Source of the DNA: Campylobacterales bacterium
Lineage (GTDB): Bacteria > Campylobacterota > Campylobacteria > Campylobacterales > Sulfurimonadaceae
Length of the DNA stretch: 64,000 bases
NCBI GenBank assembly: GCA_026390135.1
Contig: JAPLGN010000006.1
Coordinates: 42,808-106,807, forward strand
Direction of reading: 5' to 3'
Positions 43,098-52,364 of the stretch are shown here, in pieces; position 1 is the stretch's first letter; each line of letters starts with the position of its first letter. Under the pieces are notes generated by a model. It was given only the letters and a program-made list of their open reading frames with translations, did no database searches and was not told where the DNA came from. The position numbers and the translations under genes were made by a program.

Positions 43098-43124
43098 AAA
43101 TAAAATTATTAGAGGCAAAAAATA

Positions 43125-43991
43125 ATGCGTTTATTTTATTACGTCCACACAGGACACCGTATCGGCTTAGATCGTTTTCATCGAGCAGTGTGCATACTTA
43201 ACGAATTGAGTGATTTGGACATTACGTTATTGTGCTCAGATTTTAGAATCGCAGGAGAAGCACGAAATTATGGGATTAAACGTGCTGTGGGAGTAGATAT
43301 AGTCCGTAATATTCCACAAATCGCGCAACATGGGGATAAAATCATCTTTGATTCAGATGAAATTAATCCAACGTTAATGGCAGATATGACACAATTTTTC
43401 TCTACTTTTATTCGCATTAACGACAATCCAGATGGATTAAAATATGAAAAAGAATTTTTAATTTCACCCTATTTACACGGTGAGGGAATTGCAACAGGAA
43501 CCGTTGTGGATACGAAGTATAACGAAGCACTTCCTAAAACAATTCCGATGGCACTGTTTTTTGGGGATGATGATTATGAAAAAGATTTAGAGCTTCATCA
43601 ATCCCTATTTGCTCCCTATAAAATGGAGCTGTTAATGGGCTTTTATCACTTTTTAGGGTATGAAAATAGTCTTAAAGAAAGTTTTAGTGTTATCCATGAG
43701 AGCGAAGAATACGATACGGTCATTCGCCACACCGATCTACTTATAAGTGCTTCACCAATGGCAGTTTTGCAAAATTTATCCGGAGGCGGACGTCCGATTT
43801 ATTTGCAACGTCCTGATTATACAAGAGATTTTTTCCCATTATTTGAGAAAATGGGAATTCCTGTTGTTGATGGTTATGATAAAGAGCAACTTATAGAAAT
43901 TATAAATAATCAATCATCAAAAAGTTATCAAAATCATCAAAGAAGTAACAAAGAAATAATCGAATTTATACGAAACAAGCTTGTTTTATAG
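43125..43991 (+). CDS. unknown cytoplasmic protein, glycosyltransferase-like
   Basis: 288 residues with no signal peptide. The layout, with MRLFYYVHTGHRIGLDRFHRAVCILNEL at the start, DLLISASPMAVLQNLSGGGRPIYLQRPDYTRDFFPLFEKMGIPVVDGYDKEQLIEII near the end, resembles a GT-B glycosyltransferase or a MurG-type C-terminal half: a loop after DLLIS, then a search for available substrate. The catalytic residues are not clear, so I leave the function open. It precedes petA by 56 bases; the gap carries an imperfect hairpin that may end this transcript. Confidence 0.65.
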   Translation: MRLFYYVHTGHRIGLDRFHRAVCILNELSDLDITLLCSDFRIAGEARNYGIKRAVGVDIVRNIPQIAQHGDKIIFDSDEINPTLMADMTQFFSTFIRINDNPDGLKYEKEFLISPYLHGEGIATGTVVDTKYNEALPKTIPMALFFGDDDYEKDLELHQSLFAPYKMELLMGFYHFLGYENSLKESFSVIHESEEYDTVIRHTDLLISASPMAVLQNLSGGGRPIYLQRPDYTRDFFPLFEKMGIPVVDGYDKEQLIEIINNQSSKSYQNHQRSNKEIIEFIRNKLVL

Positions 43992-44047
43992 AAAATTAAA
44001 CCTTTCTACCTTATGATAGAGGGTTAAATTTCTAAATTAAGTGAGAA

Positions 44048-44560
44048 ATGATGAAAGATGAAAGCAGAAGAGGCTTTATAGGTAAAGCCTTTGGTGCCGT
44101 CGCTGCTGTGGGTGGGGTTGCCTCACTTATCGCGATGAAGAAAACATGGGATCCGCTTCCAAGCGTTATGACAGCCGGTTTTACAACCGTAGACGTATCA
44201 GGCTTAGAAGCTAATAAATTAGAAATCGCGGTATGGCGTGGTAAGCCAATATTTATTCTTAAATATACCGAAGATATGAAACCAACCGATGGACGTACCG
44301 TCAAAGTTGGAGACCATTATTACTCTGTCATGATTGGATTATGTACCCACTTGGGCTGTATACCTGGTTATGAAGGGGAAACAAAAATGTTCAAATGTGC
44401 TTGTCACGGTGGTGAATATACAGCTGATGGCAAACAAACTTTTGGACCTCCTCCTCGTCCTCTTGATATTCCTCCATTTAAAATTGACGGAAATACACTT
44501 GTTCTTGGTGAAGAAGGTCCTGAGTATAAAGCTATGATGGCAAAAGCAGGAGGAGCATAA
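44048..44560 (+). CDS. petA: ubiquinol-cytochrome c reductase iron-sulfur (Rieske) subunit
   Basis: 170 residues. A twin-arginine-like start ESRRGFIGKAFGAVAAVGGVASLIAM forms the single N-terminal anchor. The 2Fe-2S cluster motifs are CTHLGC and CACHGGEY, with the GPPPRPL loop after them. It accepts an electron from menaquinol at the Qo site of the bc1 complex. The second ATG (44051) is an alternative start. It is first of petABC, with a one-base gap to petB. Confidence 0.96.
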   Translation: MMKDESRRGFIGKAFGAVAAVGGVASLIAMKKTWDPLPSVMTAGFTTVDVSGLEANKLEIAVWRGKPIFILKYTEDMKPTDGRTVKVGDHYYSVMIGLCTHLGCIPGYEGETKMFKCACHGGEYTADGKQTFGPPPRPLDIPPFKIDGNTLVLGEEGPEYKAMMAKAGGA

Positions 44561-44561
44561 G

Positions 44562-45812
44562 ATGGCAGAGTTCAAGCAAGCAGATTCAATGTATGAATGG
44601 TTTGATCAACGATTAGGAATTGATAAATTCGTAAAAGTGATGATGACAGAATATTGGATTCCTAAAAATATCAACTTTTTGTGGGCAATGGGTGTTTTGT
44701 TGACCGTAATGTTCACTTTGTTGGTTGTTTCAGGTATTTTCCTTTTGATGTACTATAAGCCTGATATTAATATGGCGTTTGACAGTGTAAATTACACTAT
44801 TATGCAAGAAGTAGCGTACGGTTGGTTATTCAGACACATTCACGCAGTGGGTGCATCGGTTGTTTTCTTGATTATTTACATCCACATGTTTACAGGAATC
44901 TATTATGGTTCATACAAACGTGGACGCGAAATGATCTGGATTTCAGGTATGTTGTTATTTATGCTTTTCTCTGCAGAAGGCTTCAGTGGATACATGCTTC
45001 CATGGGGACAAATGAGCTACTGGGCAGCGTATGTTATTACTGAAATTTTTGGTGGTATCCCTCTTATTGGTGGTGATTTAGTTGTATGGATTCGTGGTAA
45101 CTTTTATGTAGCAGATGCGACATTGACCCGTTTCTTTATGCTTCACGTGTTGTTGATACCTCTTGCAATTCTTGGTGCGATCGTGTTTCACTTTTATGCA
45201 CTCCGTTTTCCTCATGTCAACAACGAAGCAGGTGAGTTTTTCGATTTTGATGAAGAAGCAGAAAAATATCTTGCAGGAGATAAAAAGAACTCTAAAGTAG
45301 TTCCATTTTGGCCAGTATTTTTGTCTAAAGACTTTTTCGTTTTAGGCTTTTTCTTATTGTTCTTTTTCTATTTGGTTTTCTTCCATTACGGTTTTGCAAT
45401 GGATCCGATTAACTTTGACAAAGCAGATGGTCTTAAAACACCTTCGCACATTTACCCTGAATGGTATTTCTTGTGGAGTTATGAAGTGCTACGTGGATGG
45501 TTCTTTGAGATTGCCGGTATTTCTGGAAAGTCTTTGGGCTTGATGGCATTCGGTTTTGCAAATATCATCTTCCTTCTATTGCCTTGGTTAGATCGTTCAC
45601 CAATGGTAAAACCGGCTAATCAACGTCCGTATTTCAAATATTGGTTCTGGTTGATGATCGCTGACTTGATGGTATTGACTGAATTTGGAAAATTACCTCC
45701 TACAGGACCTAATGCATGGGTAGGATTTGGGGCATCACTTGTCTTTTTGATACTCTTTATTGCATTACCGTTTATTACGAAAGCAGAAGCTAAAAAAGTG
45801 GGGGGTAAATAA
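44562..45812 (+). CDS. petB: ubiquinol-cytochrome c reductase cytochrome b subunit
   Basis: 416 residues with eight or more membrane helices. The haem histidines lie in WLFRHIHAVGASVVFLIIYIHMF and RFFMLHVLLIPLAILGAIVFHFYALR. The Qo motif appears as PEWYF, and the cd1 region is GYMLPWGQMSYWAAYV. A long acidic loop (residues 222-250) links the two halves. The length exceeds the short cytochrome b6, so it is the full bc1-type protein. It overlaps petC by one base. Confidence 0.96.
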   Translation: MAEFKQADSMYEWFDQRLGIDKFVKVMMTEYWIPKNINFLWAMGVLLTVMFTLLVVSGIFLLMYYKPDINMAFDSVNYTIMQEVAYGWLFRHIHAVGASVVFLIIYIHMFTGIYYGSYKRGREMIWISGMLLFMLFSAEGFSGYMLPWGQMSYWAAYVITEIFGGIPLIGGDLVVWIRGNFYVADATLTRFFMLHVLLIPLAILGAIVFHFYALRFPHVNNEAGEFFDFDEEAEKYLAGDKKNSKVVPFWPVFLSKDFFVLGFFLLFFFYLVFFHYGFAMDPINFDKADGLKTPSHIYPEWYFLWSYEVLRGWFFEIAGISGKSLGLMAFGFANIIFLLLPWLDRSPMVKPANQRPYFKYWFWLMIADLMVLTEFGKLPPTGPNAWVGFGASLVFLILFIALPFITKAEAKKVGGK

Positions 45813-46690
45813 TGAAAGAGTTGAAAATATTAGCTGTTATAGCTGCTCTTGTTGGAATTACCTATTATGGGATTGAACCGTATGCTCACAGTGTGATGCA
45901 CCCGGAAGTTTCTGCAGCAGACTTCACTTTTAAAGATGCTAAAAACGTTGACACATCACTTGCAGGTAATGTTGAGAACGGTAAAGTTCTTGTTGAAGCC
46001 AACTGTATTGCATGTCACGCAATTGAAAAAGCAGGTCATCCTGCTTTGATGCCAAATGCAGATGCGGCAGCAAGTTATGGAGTTGTTCCGCCTGATTTAA
46101 GTCATGCTGGACGTATTTATGACAAAAACTATTTAGCAAACTTTATCTTTGATCCAGTCAGTGCTATGCACCTGAGTCATAAATACCCTGTTGGCGGAAC
46201 AAAAGCGTTCCCAATGCCGTCGTATAATTGGATGACTCCTCAAGAGATTATGGACGTTGTATCCTATCTTCAATCGGTTGCTCCAAAAGTTACTGAAGAT
46301 AAAGAAGGGCATAAAGCAACATTTGAAGCGGCATGCGGACGTTGTCACTCAATGGCATATGCTAAATTTGACGCAACAACACCAAAAGATTCTATTAAGG
46401 CCTATATGGGTGCAACGCCTCCAGATTTGTCTCAGTACATCAAAAGTCGTGGTGAACACTATCTTCACAGCTTTATTAATGATCCTCAAGTTCTTCTAAA
46501 AAATACTTCAATGCCACGTGTTGGTTTGAACGAAAAAGCACAAGAAGAAGTAATTGCTTACATGGAAGAAATTGGAGATTCGAAAAAAGCTGAACGTGAA
46601 AGTCTTGGTCTTTGGGTCATGCTCTATACGTTTGTATTTGCAATTTTGGCCTATTTGTGGAAACGCAAAATTTGGTCAGAAGTTCACTAA
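45812..46690 (+). CDS. petC: di-haem cytochrome c subunit of the bc1 complex
   Basis: 292 residues. An N-terminal helix (about 4-22) precedes two c-type haem sites, CIACH at 65-69 and CGRCH at 175-179, with likely Met ligands in FPMPSYNWM and TSMPRVG. A C-terminal membrane helix (about 265-285) ends in a basic WKRKIWSEVH tail. Campylobacterota use this di-haem type in place of a standard cytochrome c1. It follows petB directly, completing the operon. Confidence 0.93.
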   Translation: MKELKILAVIAALVGITYYGIEPYAHSVMHPEVSAADFTFKDAKNVDTSLAGNVENGKVLVEANCIACHAIEKAGHPALMPNADAAASYGVVPPDLSHAGRIYDKNYLANFIFDPVSAMHLSHKYPVGGTKAFPMPSYNWMTPQEIMDVVSYLQSVAPKVTEDKEGHKATFEAACGRCHSMAYAKFDATTPKDSIKAYMGATPPDLSQYIKSRGEHYLHSFINDPQVLLKNTSMPRVGLNEKAQEEVIAYMEEIGDSKKAERESLGLWVMLYTFVFAILAYLWKRKIWSEVH

Positions 46691-46700
46691 GGAGTAATGG

Positions 46701-47096
46701 ATGAAAATAGTAAAAATTTTGGCCTTATCAGCACTTTTAAGTGTTGGTGCGGCAGCAGACGAGACCTTAGTATCCACCATGAGTCAAATGGAACATGGTT
46801 TGAGCAGTGTTCAAAAAGGGTTCTTATACAATACTCCTGAATTGATTAAAACAGGAGTAGGTGAAATTCAAAAAGCAAATGCTCTTTTTCATAATACTGA
46901 TGTAACGAAAAAATATTTGCCGAAAGATAAGCAGCATATGACCAATATTGCTTTCAATGCCTCCAAGCATATCGACGGTGCTTCAAGTGATCTTTTAAAA
47001 GCACTTGATAAAAAAGAATATTCTAAAGCACATAAATCCTATTCAGAAATCGTGAATGCATGTACTGCATGCCACGCAGTTGTACGCGGCTGGTAA
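46701..47096 (+). CDS. small monohaem c-type cytochrome
   Basis: 131 residues with a signal peptide (about 1-19, LSVGAAA). The haem motif CTACH is at residues 123-127, close to the C-terminus (NACTACHAVVRGW). A four-helix bundle with a C-terminal haem is the cytochrome c' / c-prime-like layout. It follows petC by 10 bases behind AAGGAGTA, so it is co-expressed with the bc1 complex, possibly as a periplasmic partner or electron shuttle. The axial ligand is not clear. Confidence 0.8.
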   Translation: MKIVKILALSALLSVGAAADETLVSTMSQMEHGLSSVQKGFLYNTPELIKTGVGEIQKANALFHNTDVTKKYLPKDKQHMTNIAFNASKHIDGASSDLLKALDKKEYSKAHKSYSEIVNACTACHAVVRGW

Positions 47097-47114
47097 CGAA
47101 TATTTTATTTTGAA

Positions 47115-47178
47115 TGCCAAAGGAACTGCTTCCTTTGGCTACACTTGTAACACAATGTCTCTTTTGAGGCTGAGTCTT
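47115..47178 (+). repeat. operon-end repeat, copy 2
   Basis: GCCAAAGGAA and TTCCTTTGGC form a perfect 10-bp stem with a 4-base loop (47116-47139), followed by CTACACTTG, a second weaker stem (GTCTC...GAGGC) and TCTTTTT. It lies 19 bases after the cytochrome gene and matches the pattern of copies at 17702 and 52241. It probably acts as terminator. Confidence 0.65.
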
Positions 47179-47267
47179 TTTGCTAATCTTCCCAATAAAT
47201 AAAACTCCAAACTACTTTTAGATACACTCGCACATTACTCCTATTATAGGAATTTTCAAGGATAGTC

Positions 47268-48233
47268 GTGTTAATAGATAGTTATGGTAGAACAGTTGAT
47301 TATTTACGTGTTTCGGTGACCGAAAGATGTAATTTCAGGTGTCAATACTGCATGCCTGAAAAACCTTTTTCGTGGGTTCCTAAAGAAAATCTTCTTAGTT
47401 TTGAAGAGCTGTTTGAGTTTATCAAAGTATCCATTGACTCAGGAGTTAAGAAAATCCGTATTACAGGCGGAGAACCTTTATTGCGTGAAGACCTTGATCG
47501 TTTTGTAAAGATGATACATGACTACAAAAGTGACATTGATTTAGCGATGACCACCAATGCGTATTTACTAAAAGGTGCTGCCCAAAAACTGTATGATGCT
47601 GGTCTTCGTCGTATTAACGTTTCAATTGATTCTCTTATCCCTGATATAGCCGAAAAAATCGCCAAAAAAGATGTTTTAAGCCACGTATTGGAAGGAATTG
47701 AAGAGGCATTACGTGTTGGTTTTCGTGTTAAAGTCAATATGGTCCCTATGAAAGGGATGAATGATAACGAGATTTTGGATGTGTTGGAGTTTTGCAAAGA
47801 GCGCAATATGACAGTTCGTTTCATTGAATACATGGAAAATGTTCATGCTGAGGTTGACATTAAAGGAATGCAAAGTTTTGAGCTTTTAGAAATTATCGGA
47901 AGCCGTTATTCTTACAGCGATGAGGGATTTGACGGACACTCACCTTCTCATTATTATAAACTTGATAATGGGTACGAGTTTGGGATTATAGAACCTCATA
48001 AAGATGATTTTTGTGCAAAATGTAATCGTATCCGTTTGACTGCCGAGGGAAATTTAATTCCATGTTTGTATTTTGACGAGGCGATGAGTATTCGAGATGC
48101 AATACGACGCGGAGATATAAAAGAAGCGGCATTAGTGCTCAAAGAAGTCATTCGAACGAAACCTGAAAAAAACCGTTGGAGCGATCCTGACGGCGAGCTT
48201 TCCAAGCGGGCATTTTATGAGACGGGAGGGTGA
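47268..48233 (+). CDS. moaA: GTP 3',8-cyclase (molybdenum cofactor synthesis)
   Basis: 321 residues. The radical SAM motif is CNFRCQYC (residues 20s, [17 protein letters not shown]). Then [10 protein letters not shown] and TTNAYLL follow. The C-terminal second cluster is [26 protein letters not shown] (C-x2-C-x13-C). MoaA starts Moco synthesis from GTP. The start is GTG at 47268 behind AAGGATAGTC. The length is typical. It precedes queE by one base, an operon joining two radical SAM cofactor genes. Confidence 0.95.
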   Translation: MLIDSYGRTVDYLRVSVTERCNFRCQYCMPEKPFSWVPKENLLSFEELFEFIKVSIDSGVKKIRITGGEPLLREDLDRFVKMIHDYKSDIDLAMTTNAYLLKGAAQKLYDAGLRRINVSIDSLIPDIAEKIAKKDVLSHVLEGIEEALRVGFRVKVNMVPMKGMNDNEILDVLEFCKERNMTVRFIEYMENVHAEVDIKGMQSFELLEIIGSRYSYSDEGFDGHSPSHYYKLDNGYEFGIIEPHKDDFCAKCNRIRLTAEGNLIPCLYFDEAMSIRDAIRRGDIKEAALVLKEVIRTKPEKNRWSDPDGELSKRAFYETGG

Positions 48234-48234
48234 G

Positions 48235-48993
48235 ATGCTTTATTTAGTTGAACATTTTTACTCGGTTCAAGGTGAGGGGAAGTACGTAGGTACTCCCTCT
48301 CTCTTTTTCCGTTTTGGGGGATGTAACCTCAAGTGTGAGGGATTTGGATGCAGTGAGATAACTCCTGATGGACGCGAAATTATCGGATGCGATACGGTGT
48401 ATGCCGTTGATCGTAAAGGATTTGGTGAGTTATGGCAGGAAATAGAAGAGCTTCAAACGTTGATTTGGATCATGAACGGTTATCGTCTTCCTCCTCACGT
48501 AGATGTTGTCCTCACGGGCGGTGAACCTTTGATTTATGCGAATGAGTCTATTTTTGTTGAGTTTATTGACTATCTGATTTCCCAAGGGCATCGAGTGACG
48601 TTTGAGACGAATGCGACGATTGCTCCTGATTTTAAAAAATATCCTTTTTACAAAGAAGCCATTTATGCGCTGTCCGTAAAACTTTCAAACAGTGGTGAAC
48701 CGTTGGATAAACGATATAAGGACGAGGTAATCGCTTCTATTATTGCCAACGCCAATGGGAGCTTTTTTAAATTTAGTGTCGATGAGCCTTCCTTGGTCAG
48801 TGTTTTGGAAGAGGAGATTGATATAATTATCGCTCCGCATCCCTATACGAGCGTATATTGTATGCCGTTAGGCGGAGATAAAGCGCACATTGAAGCCAAC
48901 TGCGAAGCAGTCATTGAATTTTGTAAACGTCGAGGATTTATTTACAGTGACCGTTTGCATATTCGTATCTGGGATCAGAATCATGGAGTTTAA
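48235..48993 (+). CDS. queE: 7-carboxy-7-deazaguanine synthase
   Basis: 252 residues from ATG 48235 (RBS GGGAGGGTGAG; the in-frame start at 48217 lies within moaA). Features: LVEHFYSVQGEGKYVGTPSLFFRFGGCNLKCEGFGC, with cysteines spaced C-x3-C-x4-C where the usual radical SAM pattern is C-x3-C-x2-C, then VVLTGGEPLIY and FETNATI. It converts carboxytetrahydropterin to CDG in the queuosine pathway. The following queD makes its substrate. The odd spacing is discussed as a finding. Confidence 0.9.
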   Translation: MLYLVEHFYSVQGEGKYVGTPSLFFRFGGCNLKCEGFGCSEITPDGREIIGCDTVYAVDRKGFGELWQEIEELQTLIWIMNGYRLPPHVDVVLTGGEPLIYANESIFVEFIDYLISQGHRVTFETNATIAPDFKKYPFYKEAIYALSVKLSNSGEPLDKRYKDEVIASIIANANGSFFKFSVDEPSLVSVLEEEIDIIIAPHPYTSVYCMPLGGDKAHIEANCEAVIEFCKRRGFIYSDRLHIRIWDQNHGV

Positions 48994-49575
48994 ATGATTA
49001 TTAGAAAACTTTTCAAATTTGAAAACGCCCATATCGTTCGAGGCTGCTCAACGCAGCGTTGTCGAGCATCTCTTCATGGTCACTCGTATAAAGTCGAAGT
49101 ATTATTTGAATCACAGTATCTTGACAATGGTCAGATGGTATACGATTTTGGACTCATGAAGCAGGGGATGAAAGAACTAATTGACAGCTTCGATCATGCT
49201 ATTGCTCTTTGGAATGGTGATGATACACAGTACATTAGTGAGATGAAAGCCCATTCAAACCGTTGGGTTGAACTGCCTGTTTCCCCTTCTGCTGAGCAGT
49301 TTAGTCGCGTTATTTTTGTTATGATTGACACATTGCTTGGATGTACGCAGCCTATTAACGGTGAACGGGGAGTGAAGCTTCATAGTATTATTGTCCATGA
49401 AACTGAAACAGGATATGCGCAGGCTTTTAGTGAAGATGCGTATTCGGAGTTAATGGGGCTTATAAATCTTGAAGTAATACATTTTAGTGATGAAGTACGC
49501 GAAGGATGGGGTGATCCTCAGCTTTGGGAAAAAGTCAAAAATGGAGAAATTTTTACAAATCCACAGAGCGTTTAA
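48994..49575 (+). CDS. queD: 6-carboxy-5,6,7,8-tetrahydropterin synthase
   Basis: 193 residues. Zinc-binding histidines are in FENAHIVRGC and SLHGHSYKVEV. The acidic catalytic region is YDFGLMKQGMKELIDSFDHAIAL, and the C-terminal VHETETGYA holds the substrate glutamate. The cysteine of GCSTQRCRASLHGH is the likely catalytic Cys. It starts immediately after the queE stop. It is longer than E. coli QueD (about 120), which is usual in this phylum. It converges with moeA (4-base overlap). Confidence 0.93.
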   Translation: MIIRKLFKFENAHIVRGCSTQRCRASLHGHSYKVEVLFESQYLDNGQMVYDFGLMKQGMKELIDSFDHAIALWNGDDTQYISEMKAHSNRWVELPVSPSAEQFSRVIFVMIDTLLGCTQPINGERGVKLHSIIVHETETGYAQAFSEDAYSELMGLINLEVIHFSDEVREGWGDPQLWEKVKNGEIFTNPQSV

Positions 49576-50789
49576 AACGTCACTAAGGATTTTTGCTCAT
49601 TTGAACTCATAGACCAACGTGTTGGGATAATTTTAACTTCTGAACCTTTTTCAAATCCTTCTACACTTGCATCCACCATCATAAAACCATTAGCTCGAGA
49701 TAATGGGAGTATCATTCCTGGCCCGAAAACAGGGGCTGGGGTGAAAGTAGCTCCATCAAACCAACCGGGGATTAGAGAGCGTCGCCCTTTTTTCATTTTA
49801 AATGGTTCTGCTATTTTTGTAGTAATGGTACTGAGATATTTATCGCTTTGGCCACTAAGTGCCATAATCGCACTTTGGCCAAAGAGTTCAAAACACAGTG
49901 CGGCAGCAAGCGGATTTCCAGGAAGATTGAGAATAAGAGTAGACCCAATACGACCAAAGGTGGTAGGTTTACCGGGTTTGATTTCAACCGACTCAAACAA
50001 TGTTTCCATCCCAAGAGTACTAAATGCCTCTTTGGTGTAATCGGCATCCCCTACACTTACTCCACCAGAAGTGATAATAAAATCGGCATCCAGCGCACTT
50101 TTGATATGGCTTTGGATGCTTTCCATGGTGTCCTCAGCTGTTCCCGTAAAAATGACATCACACCCAAGTTCGCGTGCACGTGCTGCGAAGGTTGGGGTAT
50201 TGGTATTGTAAAGCTGATGTGATTCAATCGTTTCAAAATGCATTTTAAGCTCATTTCCTGAAGCGAACAACGCAACACGCGGTGATCTGAAGGCACGTAC
50301 GTGAGTGCGCCCTTGAGAGGCAAGTAAGGTGAGATGGTGAGCATGAAGCAGTGTTCCGCTTTTGAGAAGTAATGTGCCAGCTTGAATGTCTTCACCTTTG
50401 AGGCGTATGTGTTGTGAAGCTTTGATGGAAGAGGGGAGGGTGACGTTGTTATCTATGAAGATCACTTCTTCGATAGGGACAATGGCTTCACATCCTTGAG
50501 GAATTTTAGAACCGGTCATAATGCGGATACATTGATCTTCAACCATACGAATATCATCTTTATCGCCTGCGAAGATTACGCATGATTGGGGTAGAGTTTT
50601 GCCCGCATCACTGATAGTAACAGCATATCCATCCATGGCAGAATTATCATACGGCGGGAGGCAGTGAGATGCAATAATTTCTTCACCCAATACTCGCCCC
50701 AGTGCATTTTCAATAGGGATAATTTCACTTCCAAGAGGGTGTGCGTGCGCGTATATAAGTGCTAAAGCCTCTTCAACGGTTACTGCCAT
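49572..50789 (-). CDS. moeA: molybdopterin molybdenumtransferase
   Basis: 405 residues from ATG 50789, which follows AAGGGAG at the right spacing; an upstream in-frame GTG at 50807 overlaps that RBS and is rejected. Features: PPYDNSAMDGYAV, RIMTGSKIPQGCEAIVPIEE, RLKGEDIQAG, DFIITSGGVSVGDADYTKEAF, FGRIGSTLILNLPGNPLAA. It inserts molybdate into the adenylylated cofactor, the last Moco step; moaA in the facing operon does the first. The gene is transcribed alone. Confidence 0.95.
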   Translation of the reverse strand: MAVTVEEALALIYAHAHPLGSEIIPIENALGRVLGEEIIASHCLPPYDNSAMDGYAVTISDAGKTLPQSCVIFAGDKDDIRMVEDQCIRIMTGSKIPQGCEAIVPIEEVIFIDNNVTLPSSIKASQHIRLKGEDIQAGTLLLKSGTLLHAHHLTLLASQGRTHVRAFRSPRVALFASGNELKMHFETIESHQLYNTNTPTFAARARELGCDVIFTGTAEDTMESIQSHIKSALDADFIITSGGVSVGDADYTKEAFSTLGMETLFESVEIKPGKPTTFGRIGSTLILNLPGNPLAAALCFELFGQSAIMALSGQSDKYLSTITTKIAEPFKMKKGRRSLIPGWFDGATFTPAPVFGPGMILPLSRANGFMMVDASVEGFEKGSEVKIIPTRWSMSSNEQKSLVTF

Positions 50790-50848
50790 GTATAACTCCC
50801 TTGCCACGTTTTAAGTCATTATAGACAAAATAGGGTAAAATCTCCTTT

Positions 50849-51259
50849 ATGGAAGCTATGTATACAATGGGATTAGAAATCCACACGGTCGGAGTTATTG
50901 TTTTAATGGGGGTTGTGATGTTTAACATCATGATGCTTGCTTTGAGTAATCAGGTTATTCGTTATGCTAAGCGGATGCGGATTGTTATGCCGATTTCAGC
51001 GTCGTTGATTGCGTTGATTCTTTTGACGGGGATGATTATGATGGCAGCAAAACATTTGCATTTTACCTTTGCTAATGATGCAATGATTGTTGTTGGCATC
51101 GTTATGATCGTTTTGGAAGCCAAGAGGTATAAGACACTTAAGCGACGTACTGATATTACCCAAGAAGGGGCGTTTGTTCTTTACAAACGTAAAGCATTTC
51201 GTTACTTGGGAATAGAAATGGCGCTATTACTAAGTGTAACGCTTTGGATGATGGTATGA
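50849..51259 (+). CDS. unknown four-helix membrane protein
   Basis: 136 residues with about four membrane helices (7-29, 44-66, 72-90, 118-134) and a basic loop RYAKRMRI / AKRYKTLKRR. Begins MEAMYTMGLEIHTVGVIVLMG; later ATGs at 50858 and 50867 are possible starts. No family name is recognised. It is translationally coupled to rsmE (overlap ATGA). A role in copper or haem handling would be guesswork. Confidence 0.65.
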   Translation: MEAMYTMGLEIHTVGVIVLMGVVMFNIMMLALSNQVIRYAKRMRIVMPISASLIALILLTGMIMMAAKHLHFTFANDAMIVVGIVMIVLEAKRYKTLKRRTDITQEGAFVLYKRKAFRYLGIEMALLLSVTLWMMV

Positions 51260-51924
51260 AATTTATTCTTCATACGCAGACAGGTACTCATGAGCTTGTT
51301 ATTTCAGGGGAAGAGTATAAATATCTCATCAAAGTTCGTCGTCATATAGTAGGTGACCTCATTGTATTTCGTCACCGTGATACACTGAGTATTGCTCATT
51401 ATTATCGCTTAGAAAAAACCGATGGGCGTAATGCTTATTTTATCCATGAAAGTTCATTAAACTCTCCCTGTGAAGCACTCAAAAAGCTCCACATTGGATG
51501 GTGTATTGTTGACCCAAAAACGATTGAAAAAACCTTACCTATGCTGATGGAGCTTGGGGTTTCAAAAATTACGTTTATTCATTGCAAACGTTCACAGCGA
51601 AATTTTAGACTCGATTTCGAGCGTTTTAATCGGATTATGGAAAGTGCCATGATGCAATGCGGACGGACCTCTTTTATAGAACTTTCTGAGATTCCTGCAC
51701 TGAGTACATTTTTAAATGTAAATCCAGAAGCTGTTGTTCTTGATTTTGGCGGGGAAGCTTTGGATAAAAATGAGAATTTTGAAACAGTGGTGATTGGATG
51801 CGAAGGGGGCTTTGATGATAATGAACGTAAATCTTGCAATTTACACCGTATCCGCCATTTTAACTTGCCGATGATTTTACGCTCTGAGACCGCAGCGGTC
51901 GCTATTGCTTCGATGAGGTTGTAA
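51256..51924 (+). CDS. rsmE: 16S rRNA m3U1498 methyltransferase
   Basis: 222 residues from ATG 51256, overlapping the previous stop (ATGA); the frame opens at 51244, but that start adds only MDDG. An N-terminal PUA-like domain is followed by a SPOUT domain with VDPKTIEKTLPMLMELGVSKITFIHCKRSQRNF, VVIGCEGGFDDNERKSC and LRSETAAVAIASMRL, the knot that binds SAM. It methylates U1498 in the 30S subunit. Confidence 0.93.
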   Translation: MKFILHTQTGTHELVISGEEYKYLIKVRRHIVGDLIVFRHRDTLSIAHYYRLEKTDGRNAYFIHESSLNSPCEALKKLHIGWCIVDPKTIEKTLPMLMELGVSKITFIHCKRSQRNFRLDFERFNRIMESAMMQCGRTSFIELSEIPALSTFLNVNPEAVVLDFGGEALDKNENFETVVIGCEGGFDDNERKSCNLHRIRHFNLPMILRSETAAVAIASMRL

Positions 51925-51941
51925 ATTTAAAAAGTTTTGGA

Positions 51942-51947
51942 TATAAT
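51942..51947 (+). promoter_or_regulatory. putative -10 box for rpmE
   Basis: TATAAT 84 bases before the rpmE start and 18 after the rsmE stop. The 70-base leader that would result has a GC-rich stretch (CGCGTCC) but no clear L31 control element. Confidence 0.5.
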
Positions 51948-52030
51948 TCGCGTCCAACAATCCGTCCCCAGGTATGGATGTAAAACTCAAACCGATTGAC
52001 GTACAACGCCGTCACTCACAAGGTAATATT

Positions 52031-52234
52031 ATGAAAAAAGAGCTTCACCCTAATACTGTAGAATGTACTGTTAGCTGCGCATGCGGTAACACATTCACAA
52101 CAAAAAGTACAAAAAGTGCTTTTCGTGTTGATATTTGTAATGAATGTCACCCGTTTTATACTGGTTCTGAGCGTCAAGTAGACACTGCTGGACGTATCGA
52201 CAAGTTCAAAAAACGTTACGCGTTAAATCAGTAG
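52031..52234 (+). CDS. rpmE: 50S ribosomal protein L31
   Basis: 67 residues from ATG 52031 (RBS AAGGTAATATT); an in-frame ATG at 51974 has no RBS and lengthens the protein beyond family size. It is the zinc-binding C+ form with CACGNTF and CNECHPF, plus [23 protein letters not shown]. Single gene between rsmE and rsmI, followed by an operon-end repeat. Confidence 0.96.
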   Translation: MKKELHPNTVECTVSCACGNTFTTKSTKSAFRVDICNECHPFYTGSERQVDTAGRIDKFKKRYALNQ

Positions 52235-52240
52235 TTTGAA

Positions 52241-52313
52241 CGCCAAAGGAATGTATCCCTTTGGCTACGCTAGCCGCTAAGGCACTAAAGCTAGCCTCTT
52301 ACGAGGCAGATTT
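52241..52313 (+). repeat. operon-end repeat, copy 3 (best conserved)
   Basis: GCCAAAGG/CCTTTGGC (52242-52265), then CTACGCTAGCCGCTAAGGC, then GCCTC/GAGGC (52294-52307) and GATTT. Apart from a few substitutions and one base gap it matches copy 1 (17702-17775) throughout. It follows rpmE by 7 bases and probably serves as its terminator. Confidence 0.75.
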
Positions 52314-52364
52314 AAATGCCATCACGATAAAAGCCTTGCTTTTTAAAGCAGATTAAGAAGAAAA

